DNA of 64,000 nt from positions 105,728 to 169,727 of the forward strand of contig BLJB01000061.1 in assembly GCA_013423325.1 (NCBI GenBank), read 5' to 3'. This DNA comes from Usnea hakonensis (lineage: Eukaryota > Ascomycota > Lecanoromycetes > Lecanorales > Parmeliaceae). The notes beneath the pieces are model-generated. The model searched no databases, was not told the origin of the DNA, and was given only the letters and a program-made list of their open reading frames with translations. The translations under genes were made by a program, and so were the position numbers. This document shows, piece after piece, positions 44,893 to 56,411 of the stretch. Every line of letters starts with the position of its first letter. Position 1 is the stretch's first letter.

Positions 44893-45927
44893 ATGTCAAA
44901 CACCTTTGCCGTTCCGGACGAGACGACGATCACAAGTTCGGCAGCGAGCGTAGCGTCAGAGGAAGCAGAGACTGTAGTCCCAGCCCGGTCAACGAGCCCA
45001 GAAAGGCAGCCAGTGACCTTCTCAGACCTTCCCCCTGAGATCAAGCTCAGGATCTTCAGGTACCTTGACGGTCCTGCCGAGATCACAGCCCTCAACGGGG
45101 TATCACCAGTCCTCAGATATATCTGGAGAGAGAATACCGTGGCGATTTCGATCGCCGTACTCTCCCGCAGTATCGAGCACTACGACAAGGTGCTCGAGCT
45201 GTTCGAAATCTCAGAGCGTGCGAAACAAATCCACGCTATCGCCGACACGCTTCCAGCGTCAGCTGTTCTGAAGCGACTCCATCTGGCGCAGAGACATGCG
45301 CTCGAAGTCGTCCGGAAAGGACGCCAGAACAATCCGAGCGAACAGATCTCAAGCGCGACGGTGACTCAAACCATCCTGTGGCGCAATAATCAACTCATCT
45401 GCGCAGCCAACAATGCCCGCCGTCTGCACAGGCTGCTCGAGACAAGGACGGTGTACGACGGCGGATTACTCCAGCCAGACCTCCTCCTCAACCCACTCAG
45501 TCGACACAACGCCCTCCTCGCCTTCACAAACCTGACCATCCTCCGCAGGCTAAAGCTCCCCGAAGCAATGTCCGCCCGCCTCAAGAAAATGAACAGAAGC
45601 GAACTCTCCGCCCTCCTCCACCTAACCAAATACCTCCTCTACGCCTGCCCCGACTGGCACAAACTCCGCCTCGGCATCTCCACACCCATCCTCACCTACG
45701 ACCGCCTCCCCTGGGACTGGCGATCCGAGGAAGCGAGCCTGGGCTTTAAGCCGAAATGCGCGCTGAGCGCGTCGGCGCGCAGGGCGTTTTATGTGGTTGC
45801 GGACCGGGCGGGGGAGGGCGGGGTGAGGGAGTTTTTGGGGGGGAATAAGCATGGGTGTCGGGGGGGGTGCGAGAGGAGGGGGGGGACCGAGATGGGGGAG
45901 GTGGGGGAGCGGTTGATGGAGATGTGA
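44893..45927 (+). CDS. F-box protein (family A)
   Basis: 344 aa from the ATG at 44893; earlier in-frame sequence has no ATG. The F-box is at residues 41-90 (FSDLPPEIKLRIFRYLDG...ALNGVSPVLRYIW), followed by a helical region. Layout and F-box wording resemble the genes at 51400 and 54350 (LPPEL/LPCEL..., LSSTS, IW), so these are probably distant paralogues. The C-terminal 50 codons are extremely G-rich on this strand, with runs of 6-8 G, and encode Gly/Arg/Glu-rich sequence. F-box proteins act as substrate receptors of SCF ubiquitin ligases; the target is unknown. Confidence 0.7.
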   Translation: MSNTFAVPDETTITSSAASVASEEAETVVPARSTSPERQPVTFSDLPPEIKLRIFRYLDGPAEITALNGVSPVLRYIWRENTVAISIAVLSRSIEHYDKVLELFEISERAKQIHAIADTLPASAVLKRLHLAQRHALEVVRKGRQNNPSEQISSATVTQTILWRNNQLICAANNARRLHRLLETRTVYDGGLLQPDLLLNPLSRHNALLAFTNLTILRRLKLPEAMSARLKKMNRSELSALLHLTKYLLYACPDWHKLRLGISTPILTYDRLPWDWRSEEASLGFKPKCALSASARRAFYVVADRAGEGGVREFLGGNKHGCRGGCERRGGTEMGEVGERLMEM

Positions 45928-47150
45928 GTGAGGGGGGTGATTATTTGCTGGGTGGGTGTTGTGTTTTTGAGAATAAGGAAGGGAGGGGTGAGGGATGGGT
46001 TTAAGCTTTTGGTACGAGTACAGTCGGTGTGTCGATCGGGTTGTGGGAAAGTCGTGGGATTCGTGGCAGATATTAAGTTTTTTGCGTGTCATTACCTTGT
46101 TAGCCTTTCCCTCGTTGATGCTCGCGCCTCACTGTCGTAGTAATCAGCTATACTATACTAAGGAGTAATAATACCAGGTGTGGTCCATGTGTTGCTAGAG
46201 TACCTCAGGTAGAAAAAGGCGCATCCAGCGAGCGCACAGACCTTAAGCCAGGCCCAGCCTAGCCGGGCTAGCCAAAACCTTCCTGTCAGCCACCTGCAAC
46301 CAAAGCCACCTTAGCTCCAGCCCGGCAAAAAGGTGTCATGCAAGCCCGATTCCGCTCCCAAGTCCGGTTCCCTGTTCCATTTTTCCACCCAAAAAAAAAA
46401 AAAAAAAAAAGGAAAGAGTGCTTGCGCAAGTGCATGTATGTGTATGTGTGTGTGTGCATGAAGAAGGCGCTTTGGCTGGGGGCTTATCAGTACTTTGGTT
46501 TCTTGATTTTGGTTTTGGGATCAGTAATCGGTGATGGCAGCACCAGTGGTAGCACACCTTTCCTACGGTCCTACCCAAGGGGCAGGAGAGGGATTTTCAG
46601 CTGGCTCTTTTAGGAGGGCGGGAGGGGGGTTTTGAGGACTAGAAGCTCCAGGCCGAGAACCTACAACAGTAGGTAAGGTACGTAGTTATTAGAAATTACT
46701 CAGAGCACGGGGTGAGGGTGTGGTGTGCTGGTGGCTGGTTGTGCAATCGCTGCGGTGGAGACGTACGCACGCAGGAGGAGCGTGCATTACCTTATCTGCT
46801 TGGGTTTCTGAAACAGATCGGGCAGATTCGAGGTACGTCTCCGTTTTTGGAAGGATACCGGCTCGGCACGGGTTGCGATCTTTACTATTCCTCCTGCCCG
46901 GCCAATGATTTTTCGGCGACCGATGCTACAAAGTCAATGTACGATAGCGAATGTACGATAACGATTGACGTGCAGAACGTTGGATGATGTAAGGACTGGT
47001 TTGGTATTTCTGTGATCATAGTATGTGCGTAGGCTATGTCGAAATAATCAATCGGTCTAAGGGGCCTTACAAATGAAATATGGACGGTGAAATGAAGGTG
47101 TTGAAGTGAAAATGCTCAGAGCTTTACGTCGGGACTTGCCGTGCAATAGA
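45928..47150. other. Intergenic with poly(A) and TG tracts
   Basis: No gene supported. 46180-46390 is GC-rich and ends in a 20-bp poly(A), followed by a TG microsatellite. Confidence 0.4.
46391..46460. repeat. Poly(A) tract plus (TG)n microsatellite
   Basis: Twenty A at 46391-46410, then GGAAAGAGTGCTTGCGCAAG and alternating TG/TATG to about 46460. The poly(A) after a GC-rich segment could mark an old retroposed element, or simply be two simple repeats. Confidence 0.6.
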
Positions 47151-48437
47151 TCAGGAGCAGGAGCCGGTGCCCCCAAGAAAGCTATGGGACACGATGTGAG
47201 ACCGATAATCTTCAGAGGAATTCAAAAAGCAGACTTACGCAGAACCCGAAGGGGTAATAGAAGCCCCGCTCAGGAGGCTTTGTAAGTGCTCATTGTAGGC
47301 GTAGTGGGTGACCATGGCGTTCGACGAATTTTGCATGAAGGTGCCTTCAAGCCATTGGATGAATTGACACTGAAAGCCAGAGGTGTCAGCCAATCGCTAA
47401 AATGAACAGTATATAATCTAGTGAATGTCATGGGCAAGACTTACATCAAGTGTAGCTGCAGCGGCATCATGATCTCCGTTTGACGTGACCACATTGTAAC
47501 CACTTCCCATCTCTGTGATCCACACTTCTGGGATACCGTGGGCTGTCGCCAGCTGTATCATAGCCCCAACCTGCTCATTCAACATGGCGCCATTCTCTTC
47601 TACTGTCAGTGAAGAGCTACCGTACCAGTGCATGCTTATGGCTTGAAAAGTGTACTTTGGACTATTCGATGCCGCCAACGAGAGGAATTGGGACATCCAA
47701 TCTTGTCCTCCAGGGTTGGCGACGCCGTTAATGGTCCCTTGTGAACCAACGGCATTGCTAACGCCCGGTGTGGCAACCTTGGCGCCCTTGGATGACTGGA
47801 ATTTGGCAAGATTGTCCTAGAAGCAGATATAAGCTTGTGGAACCTTGCGAAAAGTTGGTACTTGGGAGACTTACCCAGCCTGAGATGGCAGTGCTGGGTG
47901 TCATCCAAGACTGTCCGGGCCTGAGTGATTGTTAATTGAGAGGTTCACTACTCCAACAATTTAATAGCTTACATGTCTGGCTCGTTGAATCCGATGAGAC
48001 TTACACCATTAGGCCATGAGGGAGCGGCATTGTTCCAGGGGTTGAGATCTTGTGAGGAATCACTTGTCAGTACTTCTGCGGATACCCGCAAAGAGCTACG
48101 ATGACTTACGGTTGGAGTCTAAATAGCTCCATAATTGAGGAATAAATGTGCCCAGGTCGAGATTGTCAGACGAGCTGAGCGGGACGGGGGACCAATCGAC
48201 AGAGAACCCAACTTTGCCACTAAAAGCGTCCAAGTCGCTGGTGCCGTCATAAAGAAGTCCGATCTTGGAACTGCTTGAGTCGGTCGTAGAACCCGAGGAT
48301 GGAGACGGAGAACGGGCAGCGACTCGGTGGTTAGAACGCTGATGCCCGTGAGGCTTCGCACGAGCATGCGGTTTGGCCTGGACGAAAGTGCAAAGGACAA
48401 GAAATAAAGCCGAGATTAATTGCAATTTGGATAACAT
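47151..48437 (-). CDS. Secreted glycoside hydrolase GH128 (beta-1,3-glucanase-like)
   Basis: Six exons: 48437-48110, 48048-47973, 47920-47875, 47816-47445, 47369-47239 and 47181-47151. GT-AG introns of 52-75 bp with matching phases give 327 aa. A signal peptide (residues 1-21, ending VQA) precedes a short basic, Ser-rich linker. The catalytic domain begins at KIGLLYDG. Likely catalytic acids are Glu132 in GFNEPDM and Glu252 in VWITEMG; SMHWYG and MVTHYAYN are also typical of GH128 (Asl1-like) enzymes. Family members cut beta-1,3-glucan, so a role in cell-wall remodelling or nutrition is likely. The very short last exon encodes a Gly/Ser/Cys end. Confidence 0.9.
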
Positions 48438-51399
48438 GATGAAAGAATGGAAAAATCCGAAGATATAAAAAAAGTGAATATAAAGAGCAAAAAGACGGCA
48501 ACTGGATCAACCAAGTAACAACTGGATCAACAGTACTGCGGCAAGAAAAGCAAACAATAATAGAGGGCCCTCTGGGTACTTTATAGGAGTTTCCATGATG
48601 AGCTGGCTGGTGCGCAAGCTGATGTGACAGGGAAGAGGAGTATTAGAAACAGGCATTGAGTGCAGGGGGTGCTCAGTGCGACCCAGGAGCTATCTCCGAC
48701 CTCGACGACCGAAATATTGGATGATGCGTCGCTCACAATCCTTTTTTTTTAGTGGGGTTGTTCGGTGCAGGAACCCGAGAGTGTGGTGTGATGTAGTGGT
48801 GTGGAACCATGCCAACCAGTCTGTGAACCATGTTTGATTTTGATTACATCCTCCTTCCTCATCAAGAGTTTTGGGGCTTATGAAAATACCCCAGCGTTTT
48901 GTTTGATGCAAACGCAGCTACACGTGGTCCAATTTCTTTTCCACAAGGCTAGAAGGGTTGGTGTGAGTGCTAAGTGTCATGTTATTCGTGCGACTCAGAG
49001 ATTGCAGGACACTGTCTATGTTGTAAACCACGGGTATCCTGGAATCGTGGAAAAAAAGGCGTGCTCGGCGTGAACTGTCTAAGGTAGCGGGCGCTAGCCG
49101 GGCCGCTTAGCGCATCGCCAAGACTTGCCCCCCCAAGGAAATCTTCAATGTAAGGTAAGGTAAACTTGTTAAAGTAAAGTAGGTATACACCAAACATCCA
49201 CTTCAGCAACTAGCAGACTCGGCTTTTCATATCAGGAAGCTCTGACTTGCCGAGTAATCGTATGAATAAACTTCTTTCAAGGGTCCTAGTTGGGTAGACT
49301 TCAATTTGCGACTCTGTTGATTAATGGTTTCCATCGATCTTTGCTTCTCCACTTAGCGAACGCGCAGTGTCCTGGACCGGATTGGCCGCGTAGACCATGA
49401 CTGAGGGAAGGAGGGGAGAGCACTCCGCTGGGTCTAGATTGATTGGCGGGGCAATCAAGAAGATAGTCATGCAGGCACATGCTGCCTTACCCGTCAGTGC
49501 ATATGTACCGCCAGCAAACATGCAACAATTACGTCTTGCATCTATGCGGATGATCATCGTCTGATAACGGGAAACTTTCTGGAGCAACCATCAAACATGC
49601 TGCACCAGGTGCCTAATCAGGATGGGTCCTGTCGGGAGCCCTGTGGTTGGTATCGAGTTTAGCAGAACCGCGGATGTTTCCGTTTCGAATATCCGTCCAG
49701 TTTCTTTGGAGATCCTATGACTATTTGAAATCTTGCGCGGGAGACTCATTTGGCTTTGATAGTATCGAAGGGTTCTATACCCCAATAAGGCTAGGATCAG
49801 CATTAGGAGGATCGTGACACGAGACTTGTAGCTCAACGGCCCCAGAGTGTGAGACTTTCGGGGCAGGTGAGAGGATGTAGTCAAGGCCATTCCCTATATC
49901 TCGAAGGAGCACCTTTGCCAAGTTGATAGGTATGCAGCGTATACTGTACAGAAAATCCAAAGTGGACTGAAGTTTCACATCTCTTTGCTTCGCCGTCATG
50001 ACCTTTGGATAAGTAGCTGAACTTCGTGAGTCTAGTGCTAATACATCAATTTGAAATGGCAAGCTCCTAGTTCAAGTGGATTTTCTATTCAAACGTAGAG
50101 TAGCAGACCTTTCGACCCCAAGGATTCTGCTGGACAGAAGTCTCACCTGAACCTGCCGGGCTCCGATGGATCCGAAACATTCTCTCGTCAGCGCCACATA
50201 CTTGGTGTCGCTAGCAAGAAATTGTCGAGCGTCTTCTATTGTGGGATGCAGATCCTCTTTGTGTCCAAGCCTTTTGTTTCACAGCAGCCATCTCAAATTC
50301 TTCATATTTGGATTCTCATCTTCGCAGACAACATTTCTCCTACCACATCAGCTCAGACCAACAAAGTCCGAACAATAGGTAAATGAATCCGGCGACTTTA
50401 TGAAGAACGTCTGGTCAGGAGCCAGCGCAATACGAGACCATATGAGAGTTCAGAGGCCGTATAAAGACACTTTTCGGTTGGGGAAAGCTGATAGAAGATG
50501 ATACTTTACCCTAGCGCTTATATCGGCCTAGCGTAACCGAATACCTACGCGGGTTCGGCGACTTTATCAGGACAGTATTGTCTTTTATAGTTATAGTTGA
50601 AGTTTCAGCAAGAGTGATACCAATCAGCAGCCTTTGTTGTTAGGTCCCATCTCTTCTCATCAGCTTATTGTTACTGTGCGCGTAACTTACACCACAGCTG
50701 TGGGGAACAATACTTTCGTTGAAGATAGGTCTAGCTGCTGCCTTGGCTCCTTTCTCCTGAGAAGTAACATGGAAATCTCAATATCTCAATATTGCTAGTG
50801 TCTCTGTGCCTCTAGGCTTGGCGATGCTGGACCCCTTGCTCTCCATCTCCAGACATGATTTGCGAATTTTTAAGAATGCCAAAGGAATGAAGGTTAGACT
50901 GGAGGCCAAAGTTGAGAGCACAGATGAGTAATACGTGGCTCGGTCTTCACGGCGTCTCGTTGATTCCTATTGTCAGATTGAGGTGATGACACGTAAATTT
51001 TAGTGATTGATACTAAAGGTTGGTCGTTGACTCAAGGTACCTTACTCATGCCGCTGTTCGACGATGGTCAGTCGGAGATCATCTCAACATAATCATGCTC
51101 TGATCACACACTTGATTTTTGAGGTATCTCACTAGCTTAAGTTACGTACCGTGGAACGTTTCAGCCGGTGGCGCTGTGGCGGTCCCCAAAAGGTTCTCAA
51201 GCCTTCGCGCATTAGCGCCTTCCCAATTTTACTTCAAATTTATCTTTCGATACCTCATTGTCGAATTTTCCCATCTCATCAGAGCTTACGTACGTCTTCA
51301 TAGGTCTTACAATTTAAAATTCGAACTTGATACCCTACTTTGTACCTACGTTTGCGCAGCTTCAGCAATTAACTGACGCCTTGACGTACTTCTCTCAAC
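48438..51399. other. Long intergenic region
   Basis: About 3 kb without a supportable gene. A 99-codon minus-strand frame at 49591-49890 has one hydrophobic helix (VTILLMLILALLGY) but no other support. The right end is the leader of the F-box gene at 51400. Confidence 0.4.
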
Positions 51400-52257
51400 A
51401 TGTCTTCCAAGCTCTTAACAGATCTTCCGCCAGAACTCCTCCTCCAAATCCTCAAGTCGTCAGACAACTTTGCGGACGTCACCTCACTCAGTAGCACCTC
51501 TCAGAAGCTATCTATCATATGGAAGACGAACATGGATGCCATTTGCGAGACCATCCTACCACGTAATGTACCATGTTTTGCCCAGGCTTGTGAACTCAAG
51601 GATGCTCAAGAGAAACCCGAAGGTGATTGGGACTCGGCGTTCAGCTATCAATCCACATCTGATCGTGTGGTGTGGCTGATGAATGGGGCTGCTATTGCTG
51701 CTCAAGCGCTCCGCTACTTCGAAAAGACTCTTGTCCGCCTTCATAGAAAGGATAGACTCCTGGCCAAGAATGGATTGACGTTAGAGGAACAGACTGATTT
51801 TATTCGGTCATTTTACCGCACCGTCACATTGGCAATACTATTGGAAGACTCACTGCCTGGTGAGTTAATGTCGTCCTGGTCTCATTTGGACTTTGAGCAA
51901 GTGCGAGACGTGATCAGTTGGATCGGGCGTTACGCCCCTTACGGGCTGGTGGAAAGCCTTGGTTTATCATTCGGCTACCAAGATTCTGCTCAGATACTCA
52001 CGGGCACAACACACGTTGAAAGATGGAAGAAACTCAAAAGTTTCATGCTGTACCTCGGAAAAGACTTATACAGTCTTATGAATGTGGGCACGGCCACACT
52101 GCCCAAATCACGGTACCATGAGTTTCCCTGTATACTACATAACCGCTGCCAAGACGGATACAAATTTAGCAGTACCACACGTCTCGAAGAACTCTTCGTC
52201 CTATTTCTAAGAAGAGGATCTCTATATAACACTGCATACAAGCTGTCGGGTGTATAA
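51400..52257 (+). CDS. F-box protein (family A), probably truncated by a stop codon
   Basis: 285 aa, ATG at 51400. F-box at residues 5-50 (LTDLPPELLLQILKS...LSSTSQKLSIIW). The middle aligns with the gene at 54350: FERLEKTL-type helix, then LEEQTDFIRSFYR...LEDSLPGELMSSWSHLDFEQVRDVISW against RERADFKQAYYR...DGIPRSLITPWNILDFKRVHEILDY. The TAA at 52255-52257 is followed in the same frame by 51 more open codons (SPGTLDVEGKILSSKVVFGY... to TAG at 52411-52413). Counting through would give about 337 residues, close to the 339 of its relative, so this TAA looks like a late nonsense change. The shortened protein keeps its F-box and might still work. Confidence 0.65.
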   Translation: MSSKLLTDLPPELLLQILKSSDNFADVTSLSSTSQKLSIIWKTNMDAICETILPRNVPCFAQACELKDAQEKPEGDWDSAFSYQSTSDRVVWLMNGAAIAAQALRYFEKTLVRLHRKDRLLAKNGLTLEEQTDFIRSFYRTVTLAILLEDSLPGELMSSWSHLDFEQVRDVISWIGRYAPYGLVESLGLSFGYQDSAQILTGTTHVERWKKLKSFMLYLGKDLYSLMNVGTATLPKSRYHEFPCILHNRCQDGYKFSSTTRLEELFVLFLRRGSLYNTAYKLSGV

Positions 52258-52861
52258 GTTAGCCCAGGCACGCTCGATGTCGAAGGCAAAATCCTTAGCA
52301 GCAAAGTCGTGTTCGGGTACGACCAGGCTCGTACAACACCTCTTGAAGGATTTGAGAACTTGGAAAGCCGATCTGTGACCTTCAGTCTTTGCAAGCCAAC
52401 ATTATTGGTGTAGGAATGAGTGAAGCATCGATGGCAGCAATAACGACATTCTAGGCGCAACAATGGCTTAGAGATCTTCCAGTCTGCTCAGTTCTGGCTA
52501 CAATAAAATTGGATATCTGTGTCATAGTCCCTGCGCACTTTGCCATAAGCAGTAGTAATATACAGTGAGAAAAGTATCTAGTGTGTTAATTACTCGTAGA
52601 ACAATCGTCTACACGATATCATGCTGAGTCTCTGATGCTATATCGCAAGAAGTCAAGTGACACAACAGTAGTGAAGAATTACGTCACTGACACATTGCTT
52701 TCCTCATCACTAGCGCTCATTTTATGTAAAGCCTTTGATTCTTGCTACAACTTCAACAACACTCATAGCTACACTCACATTCATTACCTACATCTTCGCA
52801 ACTCAAAATCGCGGCTAGTCACACCCAAATCGAAGCTCCGAAATCCACCTCCAAAACAGTC
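52258..52861. other. Former coding tail plus intergenic
   Basis: 52258-52413 is the in-frame continuation of the F-box gene after its stop codon. The rest, to 52861, shows nothing supportable and is the 5' flank of the 2EXR gene. Confidence 0.45.
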
Positions 52862-53608
52862 ATGGTGTGTACAAAGCAACAATGGCACTCCCTCACAGAT
52901 TGCGAAGATTCGGAAATCGTCGAAGCCCGCGAGTACAGAAAGCTTAAATCTGACCTCTTCCGCCCAAGTGGAAGTATACCCGCCGCTCAAAATGAAATCA
53001 TGGTCCGCAACGCGTCGGTATCCCCATTCCTGCGCCTCCCTCCCGAAATTCGGTTTCGAATCTACGGATTCGTGCTCGGCGGTCAGCGATTGTGGATTGA
53101 CTGTAGCCCTTCCAAAATGTCTGTCATAAAATACGACACCCACATTCGGGAAGTCTTCGCCGAAAAATACGGAGACCGAAGCAAGCTCCAACCATCAAGA
53201 TTCCACGCATACGATCAAGAGCCTGAGCACTCGGCGGGACACTTCTACCATGTCAACGTCGATGATTCTGGTGGATCGCAAGGATTTGACCTTCGCCTCT
53301 TGCATGTTTGCAGACAAATCTTTACTGAGACCGCATTGTTACCCTACGCTTCGAACAAGTTTTCTTTCTCAACGGATGAGGTGCGCAGGGCGTTCGAGAA
53401 AAATGCGAGACCGGGGAAGAAGTTGGTGCAGAAGAAGGCCATTGGTAAATATGAGATCATGGGGCGGGCACATTTTGAGTGGCGGGCTGTCGACATGAGT
53501 GTGCCAGGATTCTACAGAGGCTATGGGCATGACTATCGCAGACTAACGGCTAGAGTAGTCCGGTATCTTGAGCTCATCTGGTCTTCTACCGAGGATCACA
53601 TAGGATGA
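52862..53608 (+). CDS. 2EXR/F-box-like domain protein
   Basis: 248 aa, intronless, ATG at 52862. The core starts near residue 55: SPFLRLPPEIRFRIYGFVLGG, and later LRLLHVCRQIFTETALLPYASNKFSF. This is the hallmark layout of the large fungal 2EXR family of F-box-related proteins, which is usually uncharacterised and highly expanded in Pezizomycotina. The usual following segment (a helix before an F-x-x-P turn) is replaced by a basic stretch with KKLVQKKAIGKYEIMG, so the C-terminus has diverged. It may act as an SCF adaptor or a stand-alone binding protein; there is no direct evidence. Confidence 0.75.
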   Translation: MVCTKQQWHSLTDCEDSEIVEAREYRKLKSDLFRPSGSIPAAQNEIMVRNASVSPFLRLPPEIRFRIYGFVLGGQRLWIDCSPSKMSVIKYDTHIREVFAEKYGDRSKLQPSRFHAYDQEPEHSAGHFYHVNVDDSGGSQGFDLRLLHVCRQIFTETALLPYASNKFSFSTDEVRRAFEKNARPGKKLVQKKAIGKYEIMGRAHFEWRAVDMSVPGFYRGYGHDYRRLTARVVRYLELIWSSTEDHIG

Positions 53609-54349
53609 TAGGCGGAAGCAGATCTCTACACAATGGAATTTCAATAGCTCGAGAAATGACAATATTTCTTGACCCTAATTGGGGGTTGTTATTGTTTGCA
53701 ATGAGGGCACAATCTGTTAGTCCTGCATAAACACTTCACTAAGTTGATGCGGGTAATTTGCTTTTTGCTGGTTCAACACTCGTAACTAGGACACGACACG
53801 TTTTTCCGCACACGCTTAGACACAAATTTGCAAACACACATCGAATAGACAACCTGTCTTAAATTTGATGATACATACGTGATTTCAGACCTAGAGCGCA
53901 ACACATGATTCAGCACAAACCCAGTGACAATGACGAACTCTAAACCATATCAGGGCTCCCATCTCGGAGACAAATCAGGCTACATCATTACCATCACATC
54001 ACCATCAGGCTTTCGCTTCACTGAGCGCAAAATCTTGCCCGAGAACTCGATAAGCGCCTATCAAAATCTATGTTGGGATTCAACACCTCAACCGTATCAT
54101 ACTTTTGCAAGTAACACATAACTCCATAGACTTCACGGATATTTCAGAGATCTTCCTTTTTAGCAACTTTGCCATCACTCATATCTTTCAGAGTCTAGCC
54201 ATTTTTGAGTGATAGCTAAAAGATAATCTTCTGCTTCGTGCCATTCCTACAACTAAGTATATCATTGGCCTTCAATACCGTTACAAAAAGCATTAACCTC
54301 AGCATAAGCATATCGCTCTCGCCAGATTATTGACGCTACAGCGTCATTC
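53609..54349. other. Intergenic
   Basis: No supportable gene. A 65-codon frame at 53924-54121 is too short and unsupported. Confidence 0.4.
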
Positions 54350-55369
54350 ATGGCTCCCACTGCTGATTCCAAAGACCCCAAGGCCAAGAAGGTCGCCGGT
54401 CCCAAGAAAATGACTAATGCGGGCGTTCATAAGCCCTTAAAGCCTCGTCACCGCCCAGGCCGCGTGCATGTACCTCCTTTGATCTCAACATCGGTGTCAG
54501 AATCATCAACTGTATCTGAGGCATCCTTGCCACACCTGCCTTGCGAGCTCAAAATTCAGATCTTCGAATTTATCGATAGCTTCTCCGCCGTGACAGCCCT
54601 CAGCAGCACCTCTCGCACATTCAACAGTATCTGGAAAGTCAATGCAAATCAAATTATTGATGCAGTTCTTCAGCGAGTCATCGGGTGCCCGGTCGAAGCA
54701 AAAGCCCTGAACGACGCTCAACAACCCACGCGGCTGGCAAAAGATAACCAGAACCTCAAGGAAGATCAGAAAGATCAGAATGGCTATGAACAAGCATTGG
54801 AAAGCTTACAGCAGTATCTGGCTATCGAAGATATGGCATCATTGACTTTGCAATACTTCGAATACTATGAAATTAGCCGGGAGCTATCATCGAGAGAACG
54901 AGCAGACTTTAAGCAGGCTTACTACCGTGCTAGGGTCTTGGTGCTATTATCTACCGACGGGATCCCAAGGTCCCTTATCACCCCTTGGAATATATTGGAT
55001 TTCAAGCGAGTGCATGAGATCCTCGACTACATACACACGCATTGGAATTCGACTTCGCGCGAAGAGAATTCATTTTTGTTTCCGGAAGAAGAAAGTGAGA
55101 CTGTACTTGGGCGCCACAATCCAGTCTCCAAGTTGGAAGTTGCTATACATAGAATGGATCTCCTTCAAGACGATGTACTTCCGACAGTACGTGAGGTCTA
55201 CCTTCCCGGGCCTGATGGAGAGCGGCTTCGTTTCTGCATTACTTACAACCTTGATGTAACAACTGCGGACAAATTCAGAAACGTGCCACTGGCAGAACTA
55301 CTTTCCCATCTTCCAGAATCGAGCCTAGATCAAGCTATAGTTTTCGACAGGGTTTTAATGACAGATTGA
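54350..55369 (+). CDS. F-box protein (family A), full length
   Basis: Intronless, 339 aa, ATG at 54350. The N-terminus is basic and Pro/Ser-rich. The F-box is at about residues 60-105 (LPHLPCELKIQIFEFIDS...LSSTSRTFNSIW). The rest is helical and matches the gene at 51400 in register (ADFKQAYYRARVLVLL, LDFKRVHEILDY), so the two are tandem paralogues about 3 kb apart with a 2EXR gene between them. Members of this type probably recruit substrates to SCF ligases; the target is unknown. No lesion is seen. Confidence 0.75.
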   Translation: MAPTADSKDPKAKKVAGPKKMTNAGVHKPLKPRHRPGRVHVPPLISTSVSESSTVSEASLPHLPCELKIQIFEFIDSFSAVTALSSTSRTFNSIWKVNANQIIDAVLQRVIGCPVEAKALNDAQQPTRLAKDNQNLKEDQKDQNGYEQALESLQQYLAIEDMASLTLQYFEYYEISRELSSRERADFKQAYYRARVLVLLSTDGIPRSLITPWNILDFKRVHEILDYIHTHWNSTSREENSFLFPEEESETVLGRHNPVSKLEVAIHRMDLLQDDVLPTVREVYLPGPDGERLRFCITYNLDVTTADKFRNVPLAELLSHLPESSLDQAIVFDRVLMTD

Positions 55370-56411
55370 TTGGTGACGACAACTTCAGTGGCTCGGTACT
55401 CTTGATTGATCCTCGGAGTCCGACTTAGCTTATGATACTCACTCACACCGCGCAACGACCTGGAAAGGCTGCGAAACACATATACACTACAAATAGCTTT
55501 GCATGCATGAGAATCTCGCTAGGCTACTTGCTTGGAGTTCACAGGAGGCTTTGAATTGTTGATACGTCCTCTTTGAGCAGGAGGGACCCATCATCCTTAA
55601 TACTCCTTAGTCCATCTTGCGTCTCTCTCATATCAGCGGCAGCATTTTCTAGGGCACAGCTTTTCGCCAACAGTCAAGGCGAAGTAAAAAATTTAATATG
55701 AACACTTAGCATAGCTGCAATACCCCACAATACCACTCAGATTCGTGAACCGTGCTCCACTTGACCTCCAAACTACCTCTAGCTTCTAGCCCTACTATCT
55801 TGTAATCCGCATTCACCAGCACTGATCACAACTAGAATATGGACTAACGTAGCTAACACACGTATTGCATGAGAGCTTTAACCAACACGCTGCACTGATC
55901 GCTAGTTCGATTCACTCGTATTTCGCTGGAAACAATTAAGCATCAACGACAGATGGTCCATTTCTCTAAACTTTGCTCTTGAACATCGTACCTCGTTGTC
56001 CGAAAACCTAACAGTAGTTGCGCACTTCTGGTAACAAGATTTTTATGACAAAGCACGTCGACCGAGGCGTACACAATTGCAGCAGCGCCTATTCCGATCA
56101 TAGGAACATCATATCGCTTATCAACAAAAAAAGCCACTCCTCAAGACCCCTACAAATTCCAATCCTACCAGTGCTAGGACCGTCGGGAAAAAGGATTCCG
56201 TGCCGCAGCGAGCCTCGGCCAGTTGCTCCGCCAATCTTTGGACTTCTGGCCAAATGTCTCTCGAGCCCTAGGTTATTTTGGGGTCGAAGACAGCTTTTGC
56301 GAGGCCGATCCTCCCTTGAGAATGTCTTCATGGTAGAAACTTATCGATTGTGGCTAAATCCATCCCGCATTAGATGGGGCAAGCGGGCAGCGGAGGGCGG
56401 GGAAGGCATCA
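55370..56411. other. Intergenic
   Basis: No supportable gene in 1 kb. The right end is the leader of the HET gene. Confidence 0.4.

Noticed and set aside
49591..49890. 99-codon minus-strand frame with one hydrophobic helix
   Set aside because: No homology I recognise, no clear splice continuation and no domain; could be chance.
55900..55925. CTAGTTCGATTCAC, resembling a tRNA B box
   Set aside because: Flanks do not fold into a cloverleaf.
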